A DNA stretch of 64,000 nt from CAYWTS01 sp964461265 (lineage in GTDB: Bacteria; Bacteroidota; Ignavibacteria; Tepidaquicellales; OLB5). Below the pieces are notes generated by a model. The model saw nothing but the letters and a program-made list of their open reading frames with translations, had not been told where the DNA came from and made no database searches. Shown piece after piece: positions 18,001-26,596 of the stretch. Each line of letters opens with the position of its first letter. Position 1 is the stretch's first letter. A program made the position numbers and the translations under genes. The DNA lies in the NCBI GenBank assembly GCA_964461265.1, contig CAYWTS010000004.1, positions 1 to 64,000 of the forward strand, written 5' to 3'.

Positions 18001-18825
18001 TTAATGATGGAAGGGCTGGCACTAACAGGTGCATGGGTTGATGTAGAGAAAGGATTGTTAAGTCTTATTGTACTTGAAATGTGGGGAAGCTCACGCTTGT
18101 GCCGCAGACTGAAGAAAGGTGAAAAAGTTGTTGTTATGGGTCCCACAGGGTCACCTACAGAAATACCAACCGGCGAAAATGTTCTGCTTGCGGGAGGCGG
18201 ACTTGGAAATGCAGTTCTGTTTTCAATTGCTAAAGCATTAAAACAAAACCGTAACAAGGTCATTTACTTTGCGGGTTATAAAAATTCAAGTGACCTGTTT
18301 AAACAGGATGATGTGGAAGAAGGAACCGATCAGGTGATTTGGTCGAATGACATAGGCGAAACAATTAAACCGCGCAGACCGCAGGATAAAACAATTACTG
18401 CTAACATCGTTCAGGCAATGCTTGCTTATGCAAAAGGTGAGCTGGAAATAAACGGGAATAAACCTTTATTCGATTTATCACAGGTTGATAGAATTATAGC
18501 TATTGGGAGCGATAAAATGATGAATGCAGTAAAAGCTGCAAGATACGGAGTTTTGAAAGATTACCTGAAACCAAAACACACAGCAATCGGCAGCATTAAC
18601 TCAACAATGCAGTGTATGATGAAGGAAGTTTGTGCCCAGTGTTTGCAAAGGCATGTTGACCCTGCTACAGAAAAGGAATACTTTGTATTTTCATGCTTTA
18701 ACCAGGACCAGCATCTTGATGCAGTTGATTTTAATAACCTTAGCTCACGCCTTAAAAATAACAGCGTTCTTGAAAAGCAGACAAAATTCTGGCTTGATTA
18801 TGTGCTGAAGAAAATAAATGTGTAG
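15088..18825 (+). CDS. Large multidomain FAD/Fe-S pyridine-nucleotide oxidoreductase
   Basis: A 1245-residue soluble flavoprotein joining several electron-transfer modules. Residues 1-300 are helical and not recognised. A Cys-rich part follows, with CVFCHERKKDSC near 314 and CPGTGHRICNDCMKAC near 380, which looks like an Fe-S section as in the GltD N-terminus. A GltD-like two-dinucleotide core has VVGLGPAGY near 452 and VVIGGGLTAIDTATEAA near 630. A ferredoxin-reductase/PyrK-like C-terminus has FQPGQFYRLQN near 949 and LLAGGGLGNA near 1030. The last cysteines (CMMKEVCAQC near 1176, then FSCFNQD) resemble the PyrK [2Fe-2S] site. It probably moves electrons between NAD(P)H and an unknown acceptor. 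The electron partner is not encoded nearby. Confidence 0.7.
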   Translation: MTEPQFKHGFNFADLFKTSKLKELAELFYLYFEKTDSEQFKKFASYRDAEGKGYDEAEVSKILINSSRHLEDFLGDFFGVGEELENLKMQVSREKIILSVKRDFMQRKVFKNYKEKDLAGMNYTELNDRVNKLKQILFTGLDWSGDEERSTALMIEELEILEGNYRSFYEQRPVGFQIPQGIKDKFTIVKKLLEDSGFIKDYNAEINLGECKAPEFSEEDIINYTIIKNIITEVHKWCFARFYDNEAKKKIKDWVLYKFPLDMNYNDLVHNKIFDENIPQLFSGEESCLRRRDGFKLTDERFNNREVMSEVEYCVFCHERKKDSCSKGLPDKDGSIKRNPLGINLQGCPLDEKISEMHYLKNEGRSLAALSLIMIDNPMCPGTGHRICNDCMKACIYQRQEPVNIPQIETKVLTEVLELTWGFEIYSLLTRWNPLNVKRPYELPYNGKKVLVVGLGPAGYTLSQHLLNEGFGVVGIDGLKIEPIHKNLTGYTDGDGKYIHPQPLKYFKEVKDNLDERIFLGFGGVSEYGITVRWDKNFLKVIYLTLARRKYFRFYDGVRFGGTIEIDEAWEMGFDHIAIATGAGKPTLLRVKNNLIRGFRMASDFLMALQLTGAAKKDSIANLMIQLPAVVIGGGLTAIDTATEAAAYYPVQVEKFLDRYEVIVKEIGEKAFWTMFDEEEKIIANKFIEHGKAVKAERERAEQNNEKPNFVPLVRKWGGITIAYRKSITDSPAYRLNHEEIIKSLEEGIYFWEKLSPTEAIADEYGAVKEVVFRKQDKDTNAKWIELDEYITLPAKSVLVAAGTSPNIIYEREHPGTFELDEWKQFFQTFRLKETDTGFELENTPKGETGFFTSYNKNGKFITVYGDNHPVYAGNVVKAMASARDGFKQIIKLFGKHLSSDGDGVNDDNFFKLTKYLDENLFAAVEEVKELTPTIIEVIVKAPLQAKKFQPGQFYRLQNYEVNSQKADGTTLMMEGLALTGAWVDVEKGLLSLIVLEMWGSSRLCRRLKKGEKVVVMGPTGSPTEIPTGENVLLAGGGLGNAVLFSIAKALKQNRNKVIYFAGYKNSSDLFKQDDVEEGTDQVIWSNDIGETIKPRRPQDKTITANIVQAMLAYAKGELEINGNKPLFDLSQVDRIIAIGSDKMMNAVKAARYGVLKDYLKPKHTAIGSINSTMQCMMKEVCAQCLQRHVDPATEKEYFVFSCFNQDQHLDAVDFNNLSSRLKNNSVLEKQTKFWLDYVLKKINV

Positions 18826-18828
18826 TTC

Positions 18829-18851
18829 ATACCTGCTTAGCAGGCAGGTAT
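18829..18851 (+). terminator. Probable terminator hairpin after the large flavoprotein gene
   Basis: Perfect 8-bp stem ATACCTGC / GCAGGTAT with a 7-base loop, starting four bases after the stop codon and followed by TTCTATTCTT. The T-tract is interrupted, so termination strength is uncertain. Confidence 0.55.
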
Positions 18852-19189
18852 TTCTATTCTTCTATAAATGTTAAGCAATTCTGTTCCGCAGTTTAGGGAT
18901 AAACTATAGTGTGAGTCCAATTATTATTTGGATTTATTCTTACAATGCTAAATTCCTCTCTATACGTAAATGAAACTAGTTGACTGCAGGCATGCATATT
19001 AAGTACGAAATATTTAGTAAAACAATTAATAAATAAGAATTAAGGTATTAATGCTTAATTTTTTTAACGATTCCCGTTTTCGCGGGAATATTTCTAGGTT
19101 AACCCTCTTCGCTACACTATGCAGTGAAATTCAACTTGTATTTTCGTTTCATAAGCCGTAAAATAAGCAAAATTTAGACCTTTTACGCC
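18852..19189. other. Non-coding interval upstream of the T9SS beta-propeller gene
   Basis: No gene was recognised in these 338 bp. A hairpin ATTCCCG / CGGGAAT with a 6-base loop lies at 19070-19089, about 100 bp before the next start. No confident promoter was found. The rest is plain AT-rich sequence. Confidence 0.5.
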
Positions 19190-21784
19190 ATGAACTATAA
19201 AAATCCTACATTCCTAATTATTTTCGGTTTTATTTTTTATATAATATTTCAACTTGGTTTTACTGACAGAACAACCCAAACCGAAAAAAAGAAAAACTCC
19301 GGTGCACTTGAATCTATGCAGTTTATGAGTGAGATAAGAGCTTTTCCCGATATAGATATACCTGCTGATAAATATTACAAGGCATTCGAGTACACACGTG
19401 ATAACATGCAGGAATTAGCGACTGATTATAGTCCGACAGAATGGACATGTATAGGTCCGTACAATGTTGGCGGAAGAAGTCTTGCACTTGCGTTTCACCC
19501 CCTGGATACAGGGACCATATTTATGGGTTCAGCATCAGGAGGTCTATGGAAATCAACTACCGGCGGGCTTGGTGCCAGTGCATGGACAAGAATTGAAACC
19601 GGCTATCCATCACTTGCAGTAAGCTGGATTACAATCGATTCTGCAAATCCAAATGTAATGTATATAGGAACAGGTGAAAATTACGGTTACCAGTACTCAA
19701 TCAATAACGGAGTAAATATCCGTGTAACTCGCGGTATGTATGGAATCGGAATTCTTAAAACAACTAATGGCGGAACTACATGGACGAAGTCGCTTGACTG
19801 GTCATATAACAACCAGCGAGGTGTATGGCGTGTGATGATGAATCCCAAAAACCATAATGTATTATATGCAGCAACCAGCGAAGGTGTATATAAAACCAAT
19901 AATGCCGGCGGTTCATGGTTCCAGGTTCTGAATTACCAGATGGTGATGGACCTTGAAATAAACCACTCTGATACGTCGATGATATTTATTTCGGTAGGTA
20001 ATTTGTCGAATGATGTTCCAAATGCAAATGTAGGTATATACAGGTCGGTAAACTCAGGTGCTACATGGACAAAGTTAACCAATGGTCTTCCTTCCTTCTG
20101 GAGCGGAAAAGCTATGCTGGATCTATACGATGGTAATCAGAATATGGTTTATGCAAGCATCGCAAATGACCCAAGCAGTACAAGTAATTCATACCTTGGT
20201 ATGTATACAAGTACCGATGCAGGCTTAACATGGTCACTCAGGTACAGTAATAACAGTTTAATGACTAATCAGGGGTGGTATAATAATGCTTTTCTTGTGA
20301 AGGCAAACGATCCTAACTTTATACTTATAGGTAACCTTGATGTGTATAAAACAACCAATGGCGGAACTAACTTCACGAAGAAATCAAACTGGAGTGCATG
20401 GAATACCGGAGCTACTCCGCCTGGAGAACCTGAAAGCAGTTCAGCTAATTATTCACATGCCGACCAGCACGAATTTTTTACAAATCCAAGAGATCCAAAT
20501 AAACTTTACTGCATTACAGATGGCGGCTTATACCGCTCGAACGATTTCGGAGAGATTTATTATTCATGCAATGGCGGTTACGTTACAACACAATTCTACG
20601 GCGGATTTGCGAATTCATATCAGGATACAACATGGTGTCTCGGAGGATTGCAGGATAACCGTGCAGTATTTTATCAGGGTAATCCGGGCTGGTATAAAAC
20701 CCATCAGGGTGACGGATTCTGGTGTGCAGTAAATTCGCAGAATCATATGACAAGCTATACCGAGTATTCATACGGGGCTTTGTACCGTTCTGTAAACGGC
20801 GGTGTAACGTTTACGTCAATACCTTCCGGGGGCAGTTCATCAAGTTATTGTTTTTCTGCTCCGTTTGTCTGTTGCCGCTCAAATCCTTCGGTTATGTATC
20901 TTGGAGGAATCAATGTACTGAAATCAACGAACGGAGGTTCCGGATTTACGACAATCGCCTCACTGTCATCTAAAGCATTATCTATGGACGTTTCGGCTAC
21001 AAGCACCGATACTGTTTATGTTGGTACAGTGCCCGTAACAAACGGACCAGACGCAACGGTATGGCGTTCTGTTGACGGCTCTACATTTACCGATGTTGGT
21101 GCAGGGCAGCTGCCTAACCGCTACCCGACCGATATACATGTTAATCCGAATAATTCGCGTGATGTTTACATCGTATTTGGCGGGTTCGGAAGCGGACATG
21201 TTTACCGTTCACAAAATGCAGGGCTGAACTGGACTAATATTTCGGGAAATTTACCGGATGTTCCGCATCAATGCGTTGTAATAGATCCTCTTTACCCCCA
21301 GAATGTTTATGTAGGCAATGACCTTGGCGTTTATGTTACAATAAATGGCGGTGCTACATGGTATGAATACCGCACTGGTATGCCTTATGCACTGGTTTTC
21401 GATCTTTCGATTGTTTATCCGAACAGACATATCAGGGCTACAACACACGGTAATGGGATATATGAGAGGTCGCTTGTGCAGAATCCGATAGGGATAAAAT
21501 ATGTTAACCCGGAGATTCCAAAGGAATACAAACTATATCAGAATTATCCTAATCCTTTTAATCCGAAAACGAAAATAAAGTTCTCAGTTCCAAATTTCTC
21601 AAATTCAAAGATTGTAATTTATAATATCCAGGGACAGGAAATTGCTGTTCTGTTAAATGAGCAATTAAAACCCAACACTTATGAAGTTGAATTTGACGGT
21701 ACGAATTATCCGAGTGGTGTGTATTTTTATAAAATTGCTACTGAAAACTATGCTGATACTAAGAGAATGTTGCTAATAAAGTAA
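19190..21784 (+). CDS. Secreted beta-propeller (BNR/VPS10-like) protein with T9SS sorting domain
   Basis: An 864-residue exported protein. Residues 1-25 have a hydrophobic export signal. The main body contains repeated blades of the type TNGGTTWTK, SVNSGATWTKL, STDAGLTWS and NGGATWYEY. These are the Asp-box (BNR) pattern seen in sialidase-like and sortilin-like propellers. The last 80 residues are a T9SS type A sorting domain beginning YKLYQNYPNPFNPKTKI and ending with a KRMLLIK tail. T9SS domains of this type direct export across the outer membrane and anchoring or release. Catalytic residues of a true glycosidase were not identified, so it may be a binding or structural surface protein. Confidence 0.85.
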   Translation: MNYKNPTFLIIFGFIFYIIFQLGFTDRTTQTEKKKNSGALESMQFMSEIRAFPDIDIPADKYYKAFEYTRDNMQELATDYSPTEWTCIGPYNVGGRSLALAFHPLDTGTIFMGSASGGLWKSTTGGLGASAWTRIETGYPSLAVSWITIDSANPNVMYIGTGENYGYQYSINNGVNIRVTRGMYGIGILKTTNGGTTWTKSLDWSYNNQRGVWRVMMNPKNHNVLYAATSEGVYKTNNAGGSWFQVLNYQMVMDLEINHSDTSMIFISVGNLSNDVPNANVGIYRSVNSGATWTKLTNGLPSFWSGKAMLDLYDGNQNMVYASIANDPSSTSNSYLGMYTSTDAGLTWSLRYSNNSLMTNQGWYNNAFLVKANDPNFILIGNLDVYKTTNGGTNFTKKSNWSAWNTGATPPGEPESSSANYSHADQHEFFTNPRDPNKLYCITDGGLYRSNDFGEIYYSCNGGYVTTQFYGGFANSYQDTTWCLGGLQDNRAVFYQGNPGWYKTHQGDGFWCAVNSQNHMTSYTEYSYGALYRSVNGGVTFTSIPSGGSSSSYCFSAPFVCCRSNPSVMYLGGINVLKSTNGGSGFTTIASLSSKALSMDVSATSTDTVYVGTVPVTNGPDATVWRSVDGSTFTDVGAGQLPNRYPTDIHVNPNNSRDVYIVFGGFGSGHVYRSQNAGLNWTNISGNLPDVPHQCVVIDPLYPQNVYVGNDLGVYVTINGGATWYEYRTGMPYALVFDLSIVYPNRHIRATTHGNGIYERSLVQNPIGIKYVNPEIPKEYKLYQNYPNPFNPKTKIKFSVPNFSNSKIVIYNIQGQEIAVLLNEQLKPNTYEVEFDGTNYPSGVYFYKIATENYADTKRMLLIK

Positions 21785-21807
21785 TCTTGTAAATCTTCTG
21801 ATATTTA

Positions 21808-21936
21808 GGGGCTGTCTCAAAAGGCAATTTTCTTGCCAAAAAACTGTAACCGCAACTTTCATAGTTGCGTTTTTACAAGAAAATTGCTACGCAGCCATAA
21901 AGGCTGCGGATACGGAAATACTTTTGAGACAGCCCC
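21808..21936 (+). mobile_element. MITE-like 129-bp cloverleaf repeat, copy 1
   Basis: A 129-bp element bounded by perfect 16-bp terminal inverted repeats (GGGGCTGTCTCAAAAG). Inside are two further hairpins. One pairs CAATTTTCTTG with CAAGAAAATTG around an inner GCAACT-TTCAT-AGTTGC stem. The other pairs GCAGCC with GGCTGC. A second copy of identical length lies at 35777-35905 with about 12 differences by hand alignment. The termini look like IS-type ends, but there is no transposase, so a non-autonomous element is the best reading. It lies 23 bp after the propeller gene stop and may also terminate transcription. Confidence 0.75.
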
Positions 21937-22071
21937 TTTTTTATAAAGATTCAAAAGGCAAGGCAAAGTAATTGTTTTAACAAAGATGAAAGCCGGGTAA
22001 GCTCAAGTATTACTTATTTTGTGAAATTAAGCAAATATTTACCTCACTTAACCTCTGTAAAAATTAGTAAA

Positions 22072-22102
22072 TTGTTTTTATAACCACTAACTTTTAACTT
22101 TG
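22072..22102 (+). promoter_or_regulatory. Bacteroidota-type promoter TTG-N20-TAACTTTG
   Basis: TTG at 22072-22074 and TAACTTTG at 22095-22102 are separated by 20 bp, matching the -33/-7 consensus of Bacteroidota primary sigma factors. The next start codon is at 22139, leaving a leader of about 30 bases. Confidence 0.6.
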
Positions 22103-22138
22103 TCACTCTTAATTTGCCAAATTTTGTAAAATAACTAT

Positions 22139-22882
22139 ATGACGAGAATACCTGCAATAATTCTCATACTGGGGATCTTTTTTGTCAATAATACGTCATT
22201 TACTCAAATCCTTCCCAGTATAGCAATTCACGGTGGACCAATCGCCGGCTGGCATTTTAATAATGTGGATGACCTGAACAAAGAATTAAAACTGGCAGGT
22301 TTTCCCGAGCTTTCTAAATCCGGATTTTTTACTCTCGGAGGAGCAGGTTATATTGACCTTCCGCTTGATAAGAGAAGTAAAGAATTCATCAGGTTCGGAG
22401 GTCTTGGCATTGGGTTCAGCTCAAAAAAGGATTTAAAGATAAACGATACTCTGACCAAAGCCTTTAGTTATAATTTCGGAATGGGTGGTTTAAGCATAGA
22501 GTATGTAAGATGTTTTGGGATATTTGATTTATTTGCAGGAGCGTTATTTTCCACGGGAACCCTGAAACTTGACTTATACCAGTATGGTTCCAATTACGGT
22601 AAATACAGCGGAATAATGGGAGAATTCCAGAATATTTCGTCAAGCGGGTATATAACGCGTAACTTCAGTATGCGTTTCTTCGGATTTCATCCTCAGTTTG
22701 GTGTAGGTTTTTTAATTAAAAAGGTTTTTTATCTGAAGCTTTCAGGAGGATATCTTCTCAGTACAAAAGGTACCTGGAAAGTGGATAATGACGTTGAAGT
22801 AAAAGATTTCCCGTCTGGTGTAAAGCCTGGTGGTTTTACAATTAACCTTGGTTTAAATTTCGGTCTGTTCATACGCGATTAA
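22139..22882 (+). CDS. Exported protein of unknown function, probable outer-membrane barrel
   Basis: A 247-residue protein with a signal peptide (hydrophobic residues 5-20, then NNTSFTQ). The mature sequence is rich in glycine and aromatic residues with amphipathic strands, for example FIRFGGLGIGFSSKK, FSYNFGMGGLSIEY and KPGGFTINLGLNFGLF. This suggests a small outer-membrane beta-barrel. No named family was recognised. It has its own promoter at 22072-22102 and is followed 1 bp later by the sugar-nucleotide dehydratase gene, so it may head the polysaccharide-precursor operon. Its role there is unknown. Confidence 0.62.
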   Translation: MTRIPAIILILGIFFVNNTSFTQILPSIAIHGGPIAGWHFNNVDDLNKELKLAGFPELSKSGFFTLGGAGYIDLPLDKRSKEFIRFGGLGIGFSSKKDLKINDTLTKAFSYNFGMGGLSIEYVRCFGIFDLFAGALFSTGTLKLDLYQYGSNYGKYSGIMGEFQNISSSGYITRNFSMRFFGFHPQFGVGFLIKKVFYLKLSGGYLLSTKGTWKVDNDVEVKDFPSGVKPGGFTINLGLNFGLFIRD

Positions 22883-22883
22883 A

Positions 22884-23921
22884 ATGATGAATGAAATGAA
22901 ATCCAGATTTTCATCGGGGAAAAAAGTCCTTGTTACAGGCGGCGCAGGTTTTATCGGTACAAATCTTGTATATTACCTTGTTTCCCGGGGATACGAAGTA
23001 GTTGTTCTTGATAAGCTGACTTATGCAGGCGGAAAAGATAACCTTGAAATGCTTGGAAATAAAATACAGATGGTAGTCGGTGATATTTGTAATCCAGAAA
23101 CTGTCAGCGAAAGCCTGAAAGGATGTGAATGGGTCGTTCATATGGCTGCTGAAAGCCACAATACACGCAGTGAAACGACACCGGAAATATTTTATAAAAC
23201 AAATGTTGAAGGCACGAAGGTTATGCTTGAAGAATCTGTGAAAGCGGGAGTAGAAAAATTTCTTCACGTTTCTACTGACGAGGTTTACGGCTCAATATTG
23301 CAGGGATATTTCAGGGAGGAAGATAAATTACCCGGCGACCAGCAGGCAACCTCAGCATACTCAAAATCAAAGTCGCTTGCTGATGATATTGCTATGGAGT
23401 ATGGCAGGAAAGGAAATCCCGTTATAGTTTTGCGTCCAACAAATAACTTTGGTCCCTGGCAGTATCCCGAAAAAGCATTGCCAAGATGGATAACTAATAT
23501 TACTCTTGGAGAAAAAATCCCTTTATGGGGTAAAGGTGAGCAGGTAAGAGACTGGCTGTTCGCTCCAATGACAGCGGAAGTAGTTGAGTTTCTGCTTTTA
23601 AATGGTGAAGCCGGCAACGCTTATAATGTTGCTGCGAACCACGACCCGGAAATTACAAATCGCCAGGCTGCAGAATGGATATGTGAACTGCTGGGTATGA
23701 ATAAGGAAGAATGGATAAATTTTATTCCTGACCCCAGACCCAACCACGATTTCCGCTATGCATTGAATACAGAAAAAATAAAAAAATTGGGTTTTCAGCC
23801 AGAATTTGATATATATAAGCAATTTAAAGAAACCGTTGAATGGTATTTAAACAATAAATTTTGGTGGATGAAACGTAAAGAAGAAGCAGAAAGCATCTAT
23901 AAACATGAAGTAAAAAGCTAA
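22884..23921 (+). CDS. dTDP-glucose 4,6-dehydratase-like SDR enzyme
   Basis: A 345-residue extended short-chain dehydrogenase. The NAD site is TGGAGFIGTNLVYYL. The dehydratase triad STDEVYGS (Thr131-Asp132-Glu133) and the catalytic AYSKSK (Tyr159, Lys163) follow, then RPTNNFGPWQYPEKALPRW. Such enzymes make the 4-keto-6-deoxy sugar nucleotide that starts rhamnose and many deoxy-sugar pathways. No RmlA, RmlC or RmlD is adjacent, so the substrate could be another NDP-hexose. It heads the set with the UDP-ManNAc-type dehydrogenase and UDP-GlcNAc epimerase, pointing to surface polysaccharide precursors. Confidence 0.8.
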   Translation: MMNEMKSRFSSGKKVLVTGGAGFIGTNLVYYLVSRGYEVVVLDKLTYAGGKDNLEMLGNKIQMVVGDICNPETVSESLKGCEWVVHMAAESHNTRSETTPEIFYKTNVEGTKVMLEESVKAGVEKFLHVSTDEVYGSILQGYFREEDKLPGDQQATSAYSKSKSLADDIAMEYGRKGNPVIVLRPTNNFGPWQYPEKALPRWITNITLGEKIPLWGKGEQVRDWLFAPMTAEVVEFLLLNGEAGNAYNVAANHDPEITNRQAAEWICELLGMNKEEWINFIPDPRPNHDFRYALNTEKIKKLGFQPEFDIYKQFKETVEWYLNNKFWWMKRKEEAESIYKHEVKS

Positions 23922-23937
23922 TTAAAGGAGATATTTA

Positions 23938-25272
23938 ATGAGTGAATTACTCAAAGAAAAAATAAAAACTAAAAAAGCTAAGGTCGGTGTAATCGGGCTT
24001 GGTTACGTTGGACTGCCCATTGCTGTTGAATATGCAAGGAAGGGTTATCATACAATCGGTATAGATACCGATGCAGGTAAGATAAAGCTGATACATCAGA
24101 AAAAGAATTATATCCGCGACGTGATGAACAAAGATTTTCTCTATGCAATTAATAATCATATGTTCAAAGTGTATGTGAATTATGACCACATCCACGAGGC
24201 AGATGTTATATTTATCTGTGTACCTACACCTGTTACACAGAATAAATCGCCCGATATATCATTCATACTAAATTCAGTTGAAGAGCTTGCTAGACGTATG
24301 AAGCGCAATACCCTTGTTATATTAAAAAGCACCACATTTCCGGGTACTACCGAGTCATATGTTCAGCCTGTCTTAGAAAAACGCGGATGGAAAGCAGGTA
24401 AGGATTATTTTCTCGCCTTTTCTCCCGAAAGAATTGACCCGGGAAATAAAGTCTATAATACAAGCAATACACCTACCGTTGTAGGCGGGGTGACTAAAAG
24501 ATGCACCGAGTTAGCTACTCTGATTACACAGGAGGTTGCAACAAAAGTAATACAGGTATCAACTCCGCGTGTTGCAGAAATGGAAAAGCTTCTTGAAAAT
24601 ATCTTCAGGAGTGTGAATATTGCTTTATTGAATGAGCTTGCACGGTTATGCGAAAGAGTTGGAGGAATAAGTATATGGGAAGTTATTGAAGCAGCATCCA
24701 CCAAACCATTTGGATTTATGCCTTTCTTCCCAGGTCCCGGAATCGGAGGCCACTGCATACAAATAGACCCCTATTATCTCGATTGGTTTGCAAAGGCATA
24801 TGATTTCCAGACAAAATTCATCGAAATAGCTGCCGAAATTAATGAAGAAATGCCATTTCATGTGAGGGATTTGATACTTAAGGAAATTGCCTGCCTGCCG
24901 GTTAAAGCGGAGGATGCAAACGTTCTGATACTGGGTACTACTTTTAAGAAAGATGTTGACGACCCCAGGAATTCACCTTCGGTTAAGATAATAGAATTAC
25001 TGCACAAAGACGGGCTGAAGAATCTGTACTTCAATGACCCGTTTATGCGTAATATAAAGCTTCCGGATAAAATATTTCGCTGCCAGCCTTTAACGGAAAA
25101 GCTGCTCAAAGAATCTGATGTTACTGTGATTATTACAGACCACTCTTCTTATGATTATGAATGGATTGTTACTTTCTCCAAAAAAGTCGTAGATACAAGG
25201 AACGCAACAAAGAAAATCAGAAATAACAGGGAGAAGATTACTCTGCTCGGCAGTTCAATCAAACCTGAGTAA
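23938..25272 (+). CDS. Nucleotide-sugar dehydrogenase, UDP-N-acetyl-D-mannosamine (or glucosamine) dehydrogenase type
   Basis: A 444-residue member of the UDP-glucose/GDP-mannose dehydrogenase family, in the WecC/WbpA branch. The dinucleotide site is GVIGLGYVGLPIAVEYARKG. The catalytic cysteine is in GIGGHCIQIDPYY (Cys273). FSPERIDPGN and the C-terminal TFKKDVDDPRNSPS are further hallmarks. It makes a UDP-linked hexosaminuronate by two NAD-dependent oxidations. A good ribosome-binding site (AAAGGAG) lies 8 bases before the ATG. The next gene encodes the 2-epimerase that supplies UDP-ManNAc, so a ManNAcA route is the simplest interpretation. Confidence 0.85.
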   Translation: MSELLKEKIKTKKAKVGVIGLGYVGLPIAVEYARKGYHTIGIDTDAGKIKLIHQKKNYIRDVMNKDFLYAINNHMFKVYVNYDHIHEADVIFICVPTPVTQNKSPDISFILNSVEELARRMKRNTLVILKSTTFPGTTESYVQPVLEKRGWKAGKDYFLAFSPERIDPGNKVYNTSNTPTVVGGVTKRCTELATLITQEVATKVIQVSTPRVAEMEKLLENIFRSVNIALLNELARLCERVGGISIWEVIEAASTKPFGFMPFFPGPGIGGHCIQIDPYYLDWFAKAYDFQTKFIEIAAEINEEMPFHVRDLILKEIACLPVKAEDANVLILGTTFKKDVDDPRNSPSVKIIELLHKDGLKNLYFNDPFMRNIKLPDKIFRCQPLTEKLLKESDVTVIITDHSSYDYEWIVTFSKKVVDTRNATKKIRNNREKITLLGSSIKPE

Positions 25273-26442
25273 GTGGCAAGCAAAAAAAAAATTATTTCAG
25301 TTGTAGGGGCAAGACCAAATTTTATGAAGCTTGCCCCTGTCGAAAAGGCACTCCGGAAGCATTCCCGAATTATAAAACACATCATTGTTCATACCGGCCA
25401 GCATTACGACTATAACTTATCAAGAATATTTTTCAGCGACCTTGACCTCCCTGAACCCCATATTTATCTGAATGCAGGTTCAGGTTCACACGCACTTCAG
25501 ACAGCTTTAATAATGTCACGCTTCGAAAAAGTTCTTTTAAGGCAAAAACCCGATATGGTTATTGTTTACGGCGATGTGAATTCAACGCTTGCCTGCTCTT
25601 TAGCCTGTTCTAAAGTTAAATATGGCAATTTTGAAACCGTTCCATGCGTTCACGTGGAATCGGGGCTCAGAAGCTTCGACAGAACTATGCCCGAGGAAAT
25701 AAACAGGATTGTTACCGATTCTCTCTCAAAGCTGCTTTTTGTGACCGAAAAAGCAGGAGCCGACAATTTATTAAAGGAAGGAATTGATAAAAATAAGATT
25801 TACCTGGTGGGTGATACACTTATCGATACACTGAAGATATTCGGGAAGAAATTTAAGCATTCGAAGATACTTAGTAATTATGGCTTAGAACCGGGGGCTT
25901 TTGCGGTTGTAACAATACACAGACCGGTTAATACAGATATTAAAAAGAACCTGGCACATATTATAAAAATACTGAGTAATATACTGAGTATTGCAAAAAA
26001 TTATGACAGTGATTTCAAAATTCTATTTTCCCTCCATCCCCGTACCGCTAAGATGTTAAAAACTTTTAATCTGTCCTCAAAAATTGTTTCAAATAATGGT
26101 ATTATTATAACTAAACCTGTTGGTTATACCGATTTTATTCATTTGCTTGGTAAAAGCCGGTTTGTTTTAACCGATTCCGGCGGTATACAGGAAGAAGCAA
26201 CTTTTTTGAAAATACCCTGTTTAACACTTAGGGACTCATTCGAAAGAGTCCAGACGATTGATATGGGGACTAACACGCTATGCGGTATGAATGAAAAGCT
26301 GATTTATGAATGTGTTGATAAAATATTTAAAGGCAGGTATAAAAAAGGGAAAATTCCACCGCTGATGGACGGAAAAGCGGCAAATAGAATTGTAAAGGTA
26401 ATAATTGAGAATATCTTCGGTATAAATACCAAAAATAAGTAA
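25273..26442 (+). CDS. wecB: UDP-N-acetylglucosamine 2-epimerase (non-hydrolysing)
   Basis: A 389-residue enzyme interconverting UDP-GlcNAc and UDP-ManNAc. Family landmarks are GARPNFMKLAPV, THRPVNT-like TIHRPVNTD, HTGQHYDYNLS, VYGDVNSTLA, HVESGLRSFDRTMPEEINR and LTDSGGIQEEATFLK. The start is GTG at 25273, immediately after the stop of the dehydrogenase gene, with no gap. The pair should therefore be translationally coupled and make UDP-ManNAcA for a surface glycan. The next gene (LpxH-like) starts 154 bp later. Confidence 0.9.
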   Translation: MASKKKIISVVGARPNFMKLAPVEKALRKHSRIIKHIIVHTGQHYDYNLSRIFFSDLDLPEPHIYLNAGSGSHALQTALIMSRFEKVLLRQKPDMVIVYGDVNSTLACSLACSKVKYGNFETVPCVHVESGLRSFDRTMPEEINRIVTDSLSKLLFVTEKAGADNLLKEGIDKNKIYLVGDTLIDTLKIFGKKFKHSKILSNYGLEPGAFAVVTIHRPVNTDIKKNLAHIIKILSNILSIAKNYDSDFKILFSLHPRTAKMLKTFNLSSKIVSNNGIIITKPVGYTDFIHLLGKSRFVLTDSGGIQEEATFLKIPCLTLRDSFERVQTIDMGTNTLCGMNEKLIYECVDKIFKGRYKKGKIPPLMDGKAANRIVKVIIENIFGINTKNK

Positions 26443-26596
26443 ATTACCGGCAAATAGGTTGAGGTTCCAGAATTCAATGCAAAATACATGCTGAGTATAG
26501 CGTAAGATTCAGACGGAGTTTAAATTTCTTATATTTATTATTGTCTTTGCTCTGATTGAAAAATAAGTTAATTTTATTCGAATAAGTTATATAAGA

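Noticed and set aside
20337..20732. Plus-strand frame of 131 codons inside the beta-propeller gene
   Set aside because: It is an alternative frame of a repeat-rich gene with no start signal or similarity.
21808..21936. Plain rho-independent terminator
   Set aside because: It may terminate transcription, but 129 bp of near-identical sequence at two loci with long terminal repeats needs a mobile-element explanation.
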